Shown: piece by piece, positions 27,160 to 38,873 of the stretch
Numbering within the stretch: the stretch's first letter is position 1
Layout: the number at the start of each line of letters is the position of its first letter
From: Mansonella perstans
Lineage: Eukaryota > Nematoda > Chromadorea > Rhabditida > Onchocercidae
Length of the DNA stretch: 64,000 bases
NCBI GenBank assembly: GCA_037074765.1
Contig: JBAMDO010000063.1
Span: forward strand, 62,001 to 126,000
Reading direction: 5' to 3'
Made by a program: the position numbers and the translations under genes
The notes under the pieces: model-generated
Told to the model about the DNA's origin: nothing
Database searches by the model: none
The model's input: the letters and a program-made list of their open reading frames with translations, nothing else

Positions 27160-30100
27160 TCACAGTGTGATACCAGCGTTCAATTCTCGGGCTGCTTGCT
27201 TCCATGCCTTTCGTTCTTCCGTTACCCAGTACCTATAATGTAAATTTATCTCTATTAGCGCATACTTTTAGAGCATATTTCAGGAACAATAAATTAAAAT
27301 TAAGTCGGAATACTGTTTATGACATGCCTAATATTGTTTTCAAGACCATCAGTAATTGTCGACCATTTGGGAATTGACTCACAATCCACTATATTCAAAC
27401 ACATGTCGAATATATCTGCTAGTAGCTCCCGCTGGGGCCAACGTCTGCAAAAGTAATGCCTGTGTCAACATTATTATGCTTGCTGACTTCTTTTTAATTG
27501 CGACATTAAATTATAAGCACGCTTTTAAATAAAAAGGCCTTTATCAATGGACAATATAGTAAGACGAGTGAATGTCTGCTGTGTAGTACCAAAGTTTATG
27601 TTTTCTGAATAATCAAAATTCCATTTAAAAATAAAAAATCATTGAGTTGGATTGTAATCTTTGCTAGGAATGATGCGAATGAAACAAAAATGCAAAATTG
27701 CATGCAAACTACAATCAGTCAGCAATTATTATTTCCCCATTACTGTTGATTGATCGAGAAATCTCGCATTTAAAATAAAAAGTAGGGAATATATTCTTTA
27801 ACTTCTGAGGAACCATGTCCGGAATATGTAATTAAGTAACCTTTTCATCACAGATGTTGTACTGTACCGTCCAGAAGTGTTCCGATATGTCTTCATATAC
27901 TTTCCATATATTATAACATGAATCGTTGAAACAAAACCATAAAAATCTGTTTGGTATGTCCAAGGTCGGCCATCCTAAATTTCTTGTATAATTCGAGATA
28001 TTGATATTGTTTATTAAGTAGATGATCATACTGGCGTAAATATTTATAAGTGAAGCCTTACCAGCATCTCAGAACAATCAAAAGCGACAGTGCCAGCTTT
28101 TCCTCGAAATTTACATCCTTTCAAGGAATTCATGTCGATTGCACGTCCCCAATCAATTAATTTCAAAGAGAAAGATTTTTTGTTGAGAATTTGTTCTAAT
28201 GTGGCATTTTCATTTAATCTGAAAGATCACAAAGCTACATAAACGAAAAAATGAAGATTCGCATATCCGTAAGAAGACTGTACTAGCTAACCGGTCAAGG
28301 ATCATGAAGTTATCCGGTTTGACATCACCGTGTATTATTTGGGCATTATGAACTGCTTCCAATATTCGACCCATCTCCCAAGCGAGATAAACCGTTAAGA
28401 GACCCGAGCAAGACATATTCTTCGCTTGTAACTTATTTGTCATGTCCTAAAACAAAATACAAAAATGAAATAATGTCTGAAGACCTATTTGGGAATGTGA
28501 AGATACACACACATTCAAGTTTTGTAAAACATAAATTAAAAGACTATATTTCAAAAACTGCTAATTGAGACTATGTAAGATGCATGAGATCCATAAAAAC
28601 AGGAAAACTCACAAGGAGGCTTCCGTACTTGTGATACTCATAAACAATAGCACTTGCATCCGAAAATAAGTATGCATCACGGATATTCATTATGCCATTT
28701 AACATTGCTTTCGGCATTCGAATACGCAATATTTCACAAGCATAAACTTCCCATTTACATGCTGGCATCTCAAACTGTAATTAGCAAAAATATCACAATA
28801 GACGAAATCTTAATAATGGAGATATTGCGATGAAGAAGCGATTATTTATTCTTTATTTTGCAAACCTTTCAAGTCGAAGTCATTTAAATTAAAACCATTA
28901 TTCTTTCATGAAATCAATTAAATATAAGAAAAAAATACCTTTACAGCATAAAAGTTGCCGTCTTCTGATTTGCTCTTGTAAACTTTAGCGAAACCACCTT
29001 CACCGATCAAGCATTCAATATCAAAACGTTCACCTCCTAAAACCACAGCAGCACCAGGACTAAGGCGATTGCATCTTTCCTATGAAAAAGAAAACTGTTT
29101 GGCGACTTCACCACTTACAGAAATTTTTAAAGTTGAATATTCTGAAAATGAAAATGAACTTAACAAGTAATTAGAGGTTAAAAGCATATATAAGCATTCA
29201 TAAACGGCATGAATTACCGGAAATTCGTGAACATTAGTTGGACAGAAACGCTGGCTAGTCATAATTTTGTCTCGTAGTTTTTCATCCCAAGGATTTATTC
29301 TAGAATCAGCGTGCGATCTGTAATAACTTCGCTCCCTCTTTATGCAATATTTCTGTGAATAAGTTATTAACTTTGAACAGTAACATTATCCTTGTTACAT
29401 TACAAAAAGCCGTTTGGAAAAAATAACCCCATTTCCTCGTGAACAATTTCATTGGAATCCTCGTCATTTGCAACAATCGATAATCGACGTAATTCCTCAT
29501 GAATATTATTGCTAACAGTCAGTCCCGCCGCTTTCTTACATCCAACAATATTTTCAATACCAATTTTTTGTGATAATTTCGTCAAGGTGTCCCGGCGTTG
29601 CTGCAAATGCATTGTTAATTTAAACGACAGATTTACGCTAAAAAATTATCCCTTTTTAGCACTACTCTTTGTTTTGTGAAAAACACAAAATTAATTAAAA
29701 ACAAACTTCAGATATGCTCATTCGTCTGCCAAAAGCAGTATTTGCGGTGAGAGCTTCATCAAATATCGGTTTTTGGAAAAAACAATCAGCTGCGTTCGAA
29801 GAAAGTGGATGAAACGATTCTAAATGTGCGCAGAATTAATTAAACCAGTCACCATTACTATTATTAAGATTCCTTCTTGATTAAAAAAGCTAACCATCAA
29901 TCGGATCTTCGATCGGAGGTGCGAAATTACTTGCTGGTGTCGATGTCACTGCTCCTGTTTTAGCCATTTTATTTAAGCCTGCCAGCGTTTCCTCGTCAGT
30001 CCGATCAGAGAGAGGAGTTTCTGAAAAACTCAAACAAAAAAATTAAAACTCATTTCTAAAAACAGACGAGTCTATAAATCAAAGTATGCAGTATTTTTTG

Positions 30101-33100
30101 AGTACTTCAAGAACTTGCGTAGATGTATTAAGACAGAACTGAAATATCACGACTAACCATTATACTTTCGTCTTTCAGTCTCTATCGGTGTCTCCCCATC
30201 ATGTTCAAATGAAGCACTTTCAGGTTTTTCCAAAACAGATGAATGGCGAAATTGAGCAGCTGTGGTAGGCTATAAAATCGCATTTAAAAAACTTGTTTTT
30301 TTAGTCGGTAAGAAAGTTAGGATTAGAAATGGTTTTGTTTTGATTATAAAAATATGAAAATTTTTTTCCGCCAATTATTTTCTTCCACATCCTCTGTTTG
30401 CGTTGCCGTTCTATATAACGGTAAAAATAATAGTAATTATTGAAAATAGCTAATAGCTGAATAGGTAAGCCAAAGTACATTATAATTTATGAGGAAATTT
30501 AACTAGTAGTTAACAGAAAACCTCGCAAACAATTAGAATTAATTTGTAAAGTTTGAAAATAATCAGAATTTGCTAATTTGGTTTATCTCACTTCTTGCAT
30601 AGTTGAAATAGGAAAATATTAACAAGATAACATGAACTTATATTAATCTACATATAAAAATTTATGTTTTCACTAAAACTGCATAAATTTAGGGCAGCAA
30701 ATGACTTACTTTTCTGAATGCTGGCTGAGAGTCATGAGTGTCATCATCATGAATATTTACATTCTTTTGGCGTTCCAAATCCTTCTCCGTGCTTAGTCTG
30801 TAACATTAACTAGTTGAATATGAATATCACACTGATATATTTCATAAATATGGCAACAAACCTTTCTTTTGAAGATGGCATGATATTCTCATCATTATAA
30901 ACGGTAAATGGTGCGGTTTGCTTCACTTCGAGTTCGGTTTCTTCTACGTAAACCTGTGTAGAAATAAAATCAAAAAGAAATCGATTTTCATAGACTTTGA
31001 AAAAATAAACAAAATAGTTTGAAAAACCATTTCAAAAACTACCTCAAATTTTGTTTTCTTTGAAGCAGGAGGAAGATGGACTTGTTCACTTTCATTCAGA
31101 ATTGTTTCTTGTAGTACTGTGGTTTCATCTGTTTCGTGATGCACTACAACAAAATTGAACTGGTAAAACGACGTGCGTATCAATGTTTATCAGAAATGAT
31201 TAATAACCGTTGTTCCTATAATATCAGCACCATACCTGAACGTGGAGGTGGCACTGGCACAGTGCTTGAGAAATCGCGCATCGCTTTACTCAGAAATTTC
31301 TCCGTAAACGAAGTTCCGTGGAGTGTGAAGTGCGAAGATTGTGGACATTCTGCAAATATAAAATTTGTTGAAGCAACCAGAAACAAATAATGATTGAATT
31401 TTTGACTGAAAAAACTTGCCGGATGGTTTATCGGTAAGGACATCTGTCTCCACAATGTCACTTTCAGTAGCAGCAGCAGTGCTAGCTGCTAATAGAAATG
31501 GATCATCAACTGCATCACTTGTTAGCGGTTGTGCTGACTTTATCAATTCTACATTGTGAGATGGATTATTCGAGGAACCGCTGGCACAACCACTTCGTTC
31601 CTCACTTATAGCCGATAGTTTTGAGATTGACATTGACATTTTGCTAAAACGCCTAATTCTTTGCTAATAGTTAAAAATAATACTCTTAAGAATTTTTTCT
31701 TTTTTTGACGCTCAAGATTTTCTCAACATTTGAAAAATTCATGATCTCACCACTATCATAGATAGCAGTACAGATCTTAACTTCTTTCGACAAATACAAA
31801 GATAGATATCTCTTTCGAATTTCAAATCGTTTCTTTGTGACTTGAAATTAAAGCCAGTAAAAAACTGCTCCAAATCAACAACCTCTGCGGTACTTTCGGA
31901 TGAACAGCATAACTCTTTGTTTCTGCGAATATTTCCTCAATTGATTGCTGCTCATCCGCTATTTTCAAATAGCTTTTTACTGTAGAAGAATAGGTCAATT
32001 TTGCTGGGCGATCACCACCATCAGATATTTTTTGTCCCATGCTACGATCACCACCTTCAGATGCTTTCTGTCCCATACTACAATTCAGAAATCATTTGAA
32101 ATCAACTAACTTCTTCCACATTCACATACAAAAAAATACAAAGGATAAAAAAAACTTACAATGGTACCTCAATAGTTTCGAACAACGTTTTCGAATCTCT
32201 TGGCGGACCTAAAAATTGCGCAACTAAATATCAATTTCCTTAGCAAGTAAAACAACAGAATAATTTCGATCAGGTGTTGACTTTATCCACTTACAACTGA
32301 AAAAAAAATACTTGGTTTCTTGAAGAGATTTACTGTCATTTCATCATCCATTTCGAAATATTGATAAAGCATTGCTCTGAAATTTCACTGCAGTCACAAT
32401 GAATGAATAACAGATTAACAGAATGTGGATGTCATTAAAAGCTTTAAAATAAGTTATTTTTTCTCTTGGAAAAATAACTTATAAATGTTGTATCTGCAAA
32501 AGAACTGTTAAAAATGAACGAGTAATGGATAAAATTTCACGAATGACAAAATTAAATAAAATCAAAAATGGCAATTGATTAATGGGCATTTGACACGTAT
32601 TGCGGTTATGAATATTATAACGTATTGCTTCGCATTTATAAGATGCTATATCATAAAATTTAAAAATTACAAAACAATGCTTTCACCTAAAAGCTTCATC
32701 AACTCGTGATATAGGCTTAGCATTTGCTTTCACGGCTTTACTCCATATTTCGTTAAAACGTTCTTTGTTCTTTTCTTCTGCAAAAATCTGAAACGTTTTT
32801 TTAACTTTAATTAAGCATGTTCCTTGTTAGCATAAATACATGTTCCTTGTTAGCATAAATACAACAAGCTAATGTTTACCTCTGCCCATTTGACATAAAA
32901 CTCAGCCAATTCATAAAATTGTTTTCGATTATGCAGCTCTTCCATCACTAACTTCATCCCCATTGTGCGACTTAATTTCCCCTAAATAAATTTCAAAAAA
33001 AAAGCATTTAAAGCGAAAATCTCAATAAAATTCTTAGTGGAATTGATGCCGTATTTTAGCAAGTAATTGCAACAATTAAATTACAAGAAAAAAATACAAT

Positions 33101-33573
33101 GACAGAGTTGATAATACAGTACTGGCGAAAATCCTTTTCCACTTGTTCTCAAAGCTAACACCGGATTAATTGCGGCAGAGAAAACCACTAAATTATATTA
33201 TAAGTTTTAAAATTTTGCAATTATTGCCTAGGCGAATATCTTTTAAATTAGATAATTACTTACAACAATGCAAAAAACGTATAACAATCGTTCATCGTTA
33301 TAAAATGGATTACTTTCCACAGAATACCGCAATACAGTCTCCATAGCAGCTTTTCGAAGACGATGATTGCTTTCTTCGTCGTCAAAATTTTTCTCCATCC
33401 ATTTCAACTGACTAAAATTTAAAGAAGCTCCAAGTGTCATTCAGTTCCGGTCTTGATGTCCTGATTTTACGTAGAAAGTGTTATTATGCTTTAGTTACGT
33501 AATACAAAACATACTTCAGGACGTAATCCAATTGTTTTGTTTCTGGTAAAGTCCTGAAATCATGTCAACCATC
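27160..33573 (-). CDS. bub-1: BUB1 spindle-assembly-checkpoint kinase
   Basis: Kinetochore kinase of the mitotic checkpoint. Twenty-four exons join in frame to 966 codons, close to the size of metazoan BUB1. Exons: 33515-33573, 33264-33411, 32880-32981, 32687-32787, 32312-32376, 32160-32208, 31883-32077, 31420-31643, 31236-31349, 31043-31143, 30862-30953, 30710-30797, 30158-30269, 29895-30020, 29707-29819, 29428-29600, 29218-29317, 28939-29079, 28613-28774, 28292-28446, 28062-28218, 27841-27974, 27328-27444 and 27160-27232. The Mad3/BUB1 TPR region spans residues 1-150 (LKWMEKNF, FYNDERLLY, AKPISRVDEAF). The kinase starts near 655 with a glycine loop (GEGGFAKVY), AVK lysine, catalytic HGDVKPDN and metal-binding DWG in place of DFG. 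RPWTYQTDFYG marks the activation-loop end. The start follows ATATTAG. Introns 8 and 23 use GC donors. The exon 16/17 junction is the least certain. Confidence 0.95.
32816..32866. repeat. 24-bp direct duplication in BUB1 intron 3
   Basis: ATGTTCCTTGTTAGCATAAA occurs twice in tandem immediately upstream (on the plus strand) of the exon 3 donor. Confidence 0.85.
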
Positions 33574-33581
33574 TAATATTT
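33574..33581 (-). promoter_or_regulatory. Candidate spliced-leader acceptor of BUB1
   Basis: AATATTAG on the minus strand abuts the BUB1 ATG. No upstream exon can be joined in the frame required, which favours trans-splicing over a cis intron. Confidence 0.5.
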
Positions 33582-36049
33582 CATAATTTTTTTTAGATTT
33601 TAGTTTTCCAAATTCAAATCTTTTTTAAAATGACTCTGTTTTATTCTAAATGCATTATTTTTTATTATTATTATAACTTACGTCTTATACATTTGCAATC
33701 TTGCACTTAAATTTAGTTAAAAATGAAAACTGAGCTCATTCAAGAATCGAATAAAAACTATTTCGATTAAAATTAAAGTTATAAACAATGCTTGAAGTCG
33801 AAAATTGACATTTAATTATTCATTAAAGAATTAATTAGTTGGAAGAAAACACAGAGGAGAAGCAAACTAGAAATAACTTACTTGATAAAAGGCGGCAATG
33901 ACTCAAAAAATCCGAGAACCATCGATTTTGATCAGTTAACGAATCGTTCCTTTCTTTTAGCGATCGACCGATCGAATGATTCAAACGATAGAGTGATTGA
34001 ATTCCAACAAAAAAGTAACAACAGAATAGCCTTTAACAACAGAATCACTTTCTTAAATGTAATAAACACAAATTTAAAAAAACAATGAAGGTAGAACATT
34101 GGCGGTAAAATTTTGAAAACATCGCTCGTAAGCTTGTAGCTCGATATGCAAATTTAATGTACAATTGGATGAGGATTTCAAGGAGTATAATGTGACTGGA
34201 GATTCTACTTGAATCTGGGGGTATTATAGGTACGTTAGGTAATTAATCCTGATTCTCATATTACTTATTGGCATTCTAGTTGAGAATAGTATCAACTTAT
34301 CACAATGCAATATTCATATTTTTTAGGAAATGTATAAGGTACGTGGATACGGTAGAATCATTCCGTGTAAAGTGATGCGATAGCATTTCAACTTAGATAG
34401 GGAAGTTTACATTGAGTTATTGTTGCAATAAAATCATTTACTGGTTAAAAACTGAAAAGCGACTTTTTTCAAGCTATCTTCAAGCTCTTCAATATTATAA
34501 TTGTTTTAATTTGAATGTTTTACGTACACATGATGGTTAGTTACACAAAAAATATTTTATCACAAAAATAATATAAAAATTTTAATCTTAAAGTGGTAAA
34601 TCATTTGTATCATTTTTTAAAATTAAAATTCAGATTTATTTGTAATATTTAAATTGTCGTAATAATCTTCCGTTGATTGTTAGATCTAGATCAACTGTAT
34701 CGTCTGGATTGTAATAAGTAAGGCAACCCTATCGATATGATGGATGAAGATCGATCACCATAATTTCCACTCAGTGACCGATTCTAATTGTATCATCTAG
34801 TTTATTACGCCAAAAAAGAATAAATATTCCTCAACAATTATTTATTAGTTCTAAAACAGAACAACACTTCATTTTGATGTTTAATTCCAAAAACTTTCAG
34901 AACAGCCACTGCTTTCAGAATGAATAGTATCCTTCATTTTGCTAAATTTGTTCATAATTAATTCACGCCATTAAAAATTTCATTATTTTCATTTATTATT
35001 ATCAAAAATCAGGAAATGATTAGATTCTTGGTTCACTGAATAATAGTTTTACATCATCAATCTCAGTTCAAGATTATGTTTGATCTGCTATTATGTATGC
35101 TAAATTGAAAACCTTACTCTTTTTTTTTCAATTTTTCATGTTATCTTAAGCGTTACTAAATTTCATTAAGTTTTGATTGAATTCTCTTGTGAAAATCAAA
35201 TATTTTTCTTATTCATTAAAATATCGTTTCTTTACATTACGAAATTACAAAAAATGAATTTTTTTTTAAAAAGCAAAATTGAATGCAAGATTTTCAATTA
35301 AATTTTGATTGTTCAAAATTGAGCACAAATGATAACCGATGTTCTTACATGCTACTAATTACGTGACACGTGAGATACGTGTTACATGAGCAGGCAGAGA
35401 CATATATATTTCACGAAAAAAGCGCCACAGTAATGTGATATTGCAGCATTTTTATTAATACCATACATAAATATGCAAAGAATGAGTGACATTAAAGAGA
35501 AAAGAGATTTTAGTATCAATCATTCAAATTTAATTATTACTTTATCTCACTTTTGGTTAGATATTTAAATTTTTAAATTTGCAATTTATTCCAATACAGA
35601 AAGAATTTGTTTCGAAGTTCAAAACAAAAGAAAATTAACGAAACGAAAGCGTTCAAATGAATACAAATACTTATGTAATTCTAGAAATGATACAATTGTC
35701 AAAACATTTTTATTGTAATTCAATATTCCATTCAACAGATAAACAATCAATTAATCTCTTGCTAAAACTCAATCTCCAGGATTTAAGTTCATTGAGCGTC
35801 TTCATTTACCGAGACATTATTCGAATCAACAGACTTTAAACCCCTATAACTATCACTAAGTAATATTGATTCTAAAATATCGCTTGTCAAGTTTGCTCTT
35901 TCGCTTTTCAACATCTTCCATTTTTCAGACTCAGAACATCTCTGTGATACAGTGACATGTATTTCAAGTCTGCCTATAAGATTATAAAAAAAGATTCTTC
36001 AGTTGTATAGCAATCAGAAATAATACTAAGCTGATGCAACTTAGAAATG
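33582..36049. other. Region upstream of BUB1
   Basis: About 2.5 kb of AT-rich sequence. A frame on the minus strand at 33882-34088 is open but has no start or domain. No other coding, RNA or repeat feature could be supported. Confidence 0.55.
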
Positions 36050-37502
36050 ATTTCAAAAATCAGTTTTAACTTGTTTAAGTATCGAAGCCGAGTACGTATC
36101 AGCAAACATTACAATGCAGATAACATTTTTACAGTTAGTAGTTGACAGATATCGTTCGTATAATAGGCATATTTATCAGCCACTACCAAAATATTTTCGG
36201 CATAATCTTCCAGCTTATCTATCGAACTTGTATATATGTATTCCACCATAGCTCGCATCTCAAAATTCGATATTTATTGAGATATAACGAATTTCGCGGA
36301 TCCGTGGCAAACATTGAGCGGAACATTCGCTACTTTGTACCATTATACATCGATGAGCTTTCAACTCCTTATCACCAACTTGAATATCATAATAAATTAT
36401 AACTCAGTATGTTAAACAATTAGGCATGTTTTAGAAATTCAACCACCTGAGTGATGAAGATGAAGATGAAGACATCCATTTCAAATAAGATATAAGATAG
36501 GTAGAAGTACCTTTATAGTACAATCTGCAGATAGTTCACTCGTCAACATTTTATTAAAAGAATCAAGAGTTTAAGTCATCGAGACGATTTTCGAAATTAT
36601 TCATTGATTTGACTCAATAATAAATACAAACAAACACAGAATCGTTCATTTGGATCAGCAATTTCGTTAGTGAAGGAATCCGGAGAGAATAAAATAGGGG
36701 AGCTGCAGACGATGATACAATGAGAAACTAAATCAGAGGTTGATTTCATCTCTTTTATAGTAAATGATATTGATATACGATTGGTTGCAGAAAACTTACA
36801 CCAGAGTACTACAATGGGTTTACGATATTTCGGTATTTTACAAATTTAATTTGCTTTCTCTCAGAAAACAAAGAATCTCACAACGTCTCACAATATACGA
36901 TTGGTTGCAGAAAACTTACACCAGAGTACTACAATGGGTTTACGGTATTTCGGTATTTTACAAATCTAATTTGCTTTCTCTCATGGAAACAAAGAATCTC
37001 ACAACGTTAATGATATCAGTTATTAATGCGGCAGTGACCGACGTCATGCAATTGAACATTAAATTCAGTGTGAAATATCTGAAAAATCCATCCGTCACTT
37101 TCGCAAACGATTAAATAATTTTGGACGAAAGGAATAGTAAGAAAATTATCAGCCATTGCAGTGTATGTATTATGTGTCTTATACTGTACATTTTTGCTAA
37201 AAAATCGTTAATACATAATAACAGTAAATTTTTTAAATGACTTGGTGAAAGTAAAGATAATCAAAGTTATTATATGATGTTATTATTGAATCTTTATTTG
37301 ACCGATGCCAGCAAAAATTCCAAATAATTTATTGCAAGATTTAACAAATATTTATGAGTAATAAAGTTGAATTAGTATAAATTTTAAATTATAACTTACG
37401 GCACGAGAGACCATAGCATACACGTAGAGGTACGTTCAAACCAGCGGTGCTGTTGAAGTAATTACTATCATCGGAATGAAAAGTGTAATTCACTTCGCTG
37501 AA
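36050..37502 (-). pseudogene. MATH-BTB (SPOP-like) pseudogene
   Basis: SPOP-type proteins are CUL3 ubiquitin-ligase adaptors. On the minus strand the BTB core is visible: DIQVGDKELKAHRCIMV near 36338-36388, then, one frame over, AMVEYIYTSSIDKLEDYAEN and ILVVADKYAYYTNDICQLL at 36145-36265, followed by FADTYSASILKQVK of the region after the BTB at 36060-36110. The expected stretch between the two BTB halves is shortened and a one-base shift near 36272 interrupts the frame. Upstream, GWIFQIFHTEF (about 37060-37090) and a piece reading LNVPLRVCYG (37398-37501) fit MATH-domain fragments less surely. A 120-bp tandem duplication splits the middle. The breaks make it a pseudogene; parts could be misjudged introns. 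Confidence 0.6.
36773..37007. repeat. 120-bp tandem duplication
   Basis: Two near-identical copies with starts at 36773 and 36893 (ATATACGATTGGTTGCAGAA). They differ at about three positions plus a small indel near the end. The plus-strand 116-codon open frame across both copies therefore repeats its own residues and is most likely a by-product. Confidence 0.9.
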
Positions 37503-37944
37503 ATTTGTTCTTAATTTTTTTGACGCCGTCAATGATTTATTTAATTTTAATTACCATATAATCCACTATCCGATACAGGATTCATTAGTTATTGCACTTG
37601 TCTAATAATTGAGTGCAGTGCACATCAAACTGATGGAAATGCATCATGTTATTTCCAAAAGTTTGTCTATGATGTGGGCAATGAGATGAATATTTCATCA
37701 GCTGCGGCAATTTAATATTTAATTATTTGTCTCGATATTATAAGCTGTGAGATTTTGCATGGAAGTAGAGTTGCGCAATGGTATGATTGCATTGATTCTT
37801 GTATTTAAACATTTCAGATTCATATGTAAAAGTTGAGATAATGGTAATTTTCACGTCGTTGCTGTTGCCAAACCAATTGAACAATTGACTTAGTAAGCAC
37901 TTTGTAAGGGAAATTACATAGTAACTGTCGTTGACTTAGTAGCT

Positions 37945-38520
37945 GTGAGCAATAAAGTTGAAATTGATTTTCAAACAGCAGCAGCGAAAGTCTTATTCGG
38001 CAAATATAAAAATAAACAATTTACAGCAGCAATATTGTTAGACTCGGCAAACAAGGATATAAATGTGCACTACCGACAAGTACGAATTTATTTCCAGAAT
38101 TAAGGCACATCAGTGCAACAAAATTTACCAAATTTCGATTCAGTTGTGCATTATTCATAAGATCAAAATTTTTTATCAAAACAAAAGAAAATTGGTGCAA
38201 AAAATATTTATGTGATTCGAATTTGGGGAATTGTGCAATATTCAATGAACCTGAGGGAATGAATTCAAAGAAAGCACGTAAAACTTAGCCGTGGAAAATT
38301 TCTCCCAGCGAGTGGATGAAATCGTATTAGTAAACGAACTTCAATCAAAAATAAGGAAACTGAAAATAGGAAAGGATAGAATTATAAGAGCTGCAGTTAT
38401 AAAAATGCTTTATAGAAAACGATGAGCCGACATCGAGAAAAAAGTAGAAAGATAACAAGCAAAATAAATATTGAAATTGAACACTATAGCACTCAGAACA
38501 AAATCTGGAAAATTGAGGAA
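37945..38520 (+). mobile_element. Decayed BEL/Pao-like LTR retroelement fragment
   Basis: Plus-strand reading at 38285-38420 gives VDEIVLVNEL, then RKLKIGKDRIIRAAVIKM, matching the order of the Pao integrase C-terminal domain (a VLV strand, a W/K-x-GKI strand, then GRDG-hxRxAxV), with a stop and a frame change before an INxEIE-like tail. About 300 bases upstream, 37950-38090 carries FTAAILLDSA, which resembles a retropepsin active-site strand. The order is right, but most of the polyprotein between them is gone. No LTRs were found. Identification is by motif only. Confidence 0.42.
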
Positions 38521-38873
38521 GCTTCCTTTTGAATCCTTTTGAAGGCGTTCGTCTGCTCAAGTAAGGAGTATCGGATTACTGAAATCAAAATTACCAGACA
38601 GTATAATGAAATTTTGAAAGTTACAGCATAGCGTCAGAGTTATTTGGTAAAAGTAGAGATGATTGATTATAATAATGATTCTTTTTTTTCGCTAAATATA
38701 TAACACAGAAAGGTATTATTTACTGTTATTTTTCCGGAAAAATAAAGTCACAAAAGTCACAAAAGTTTTTTTTCTTTAAATTATGACATAAACAAATTAG
38801 TATGATGATTAGAAAACATCGTAGCAGCGCATTGTCGAATTAATATAATTAACTTGGAGAGTAACAGTGTGAA

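Noticed and set aside
33130..33187. Possible BUB1 exon between exons 2 and 3 (VFSAAINPVLAL)
   Set aside because: Its open frame does not match the phase of exon 2, and exon 2 joins exon 3 directly in phase with good TPR-region sense.
33882..33922. Possible extra 5' BUB1 exon (MVLGFFESLPPF...)
   Set aside because: It has a good GTAAGT donor but joins exon 1 in a frame that cannot continue into the following exon; the ATG at 33573 fits without it.
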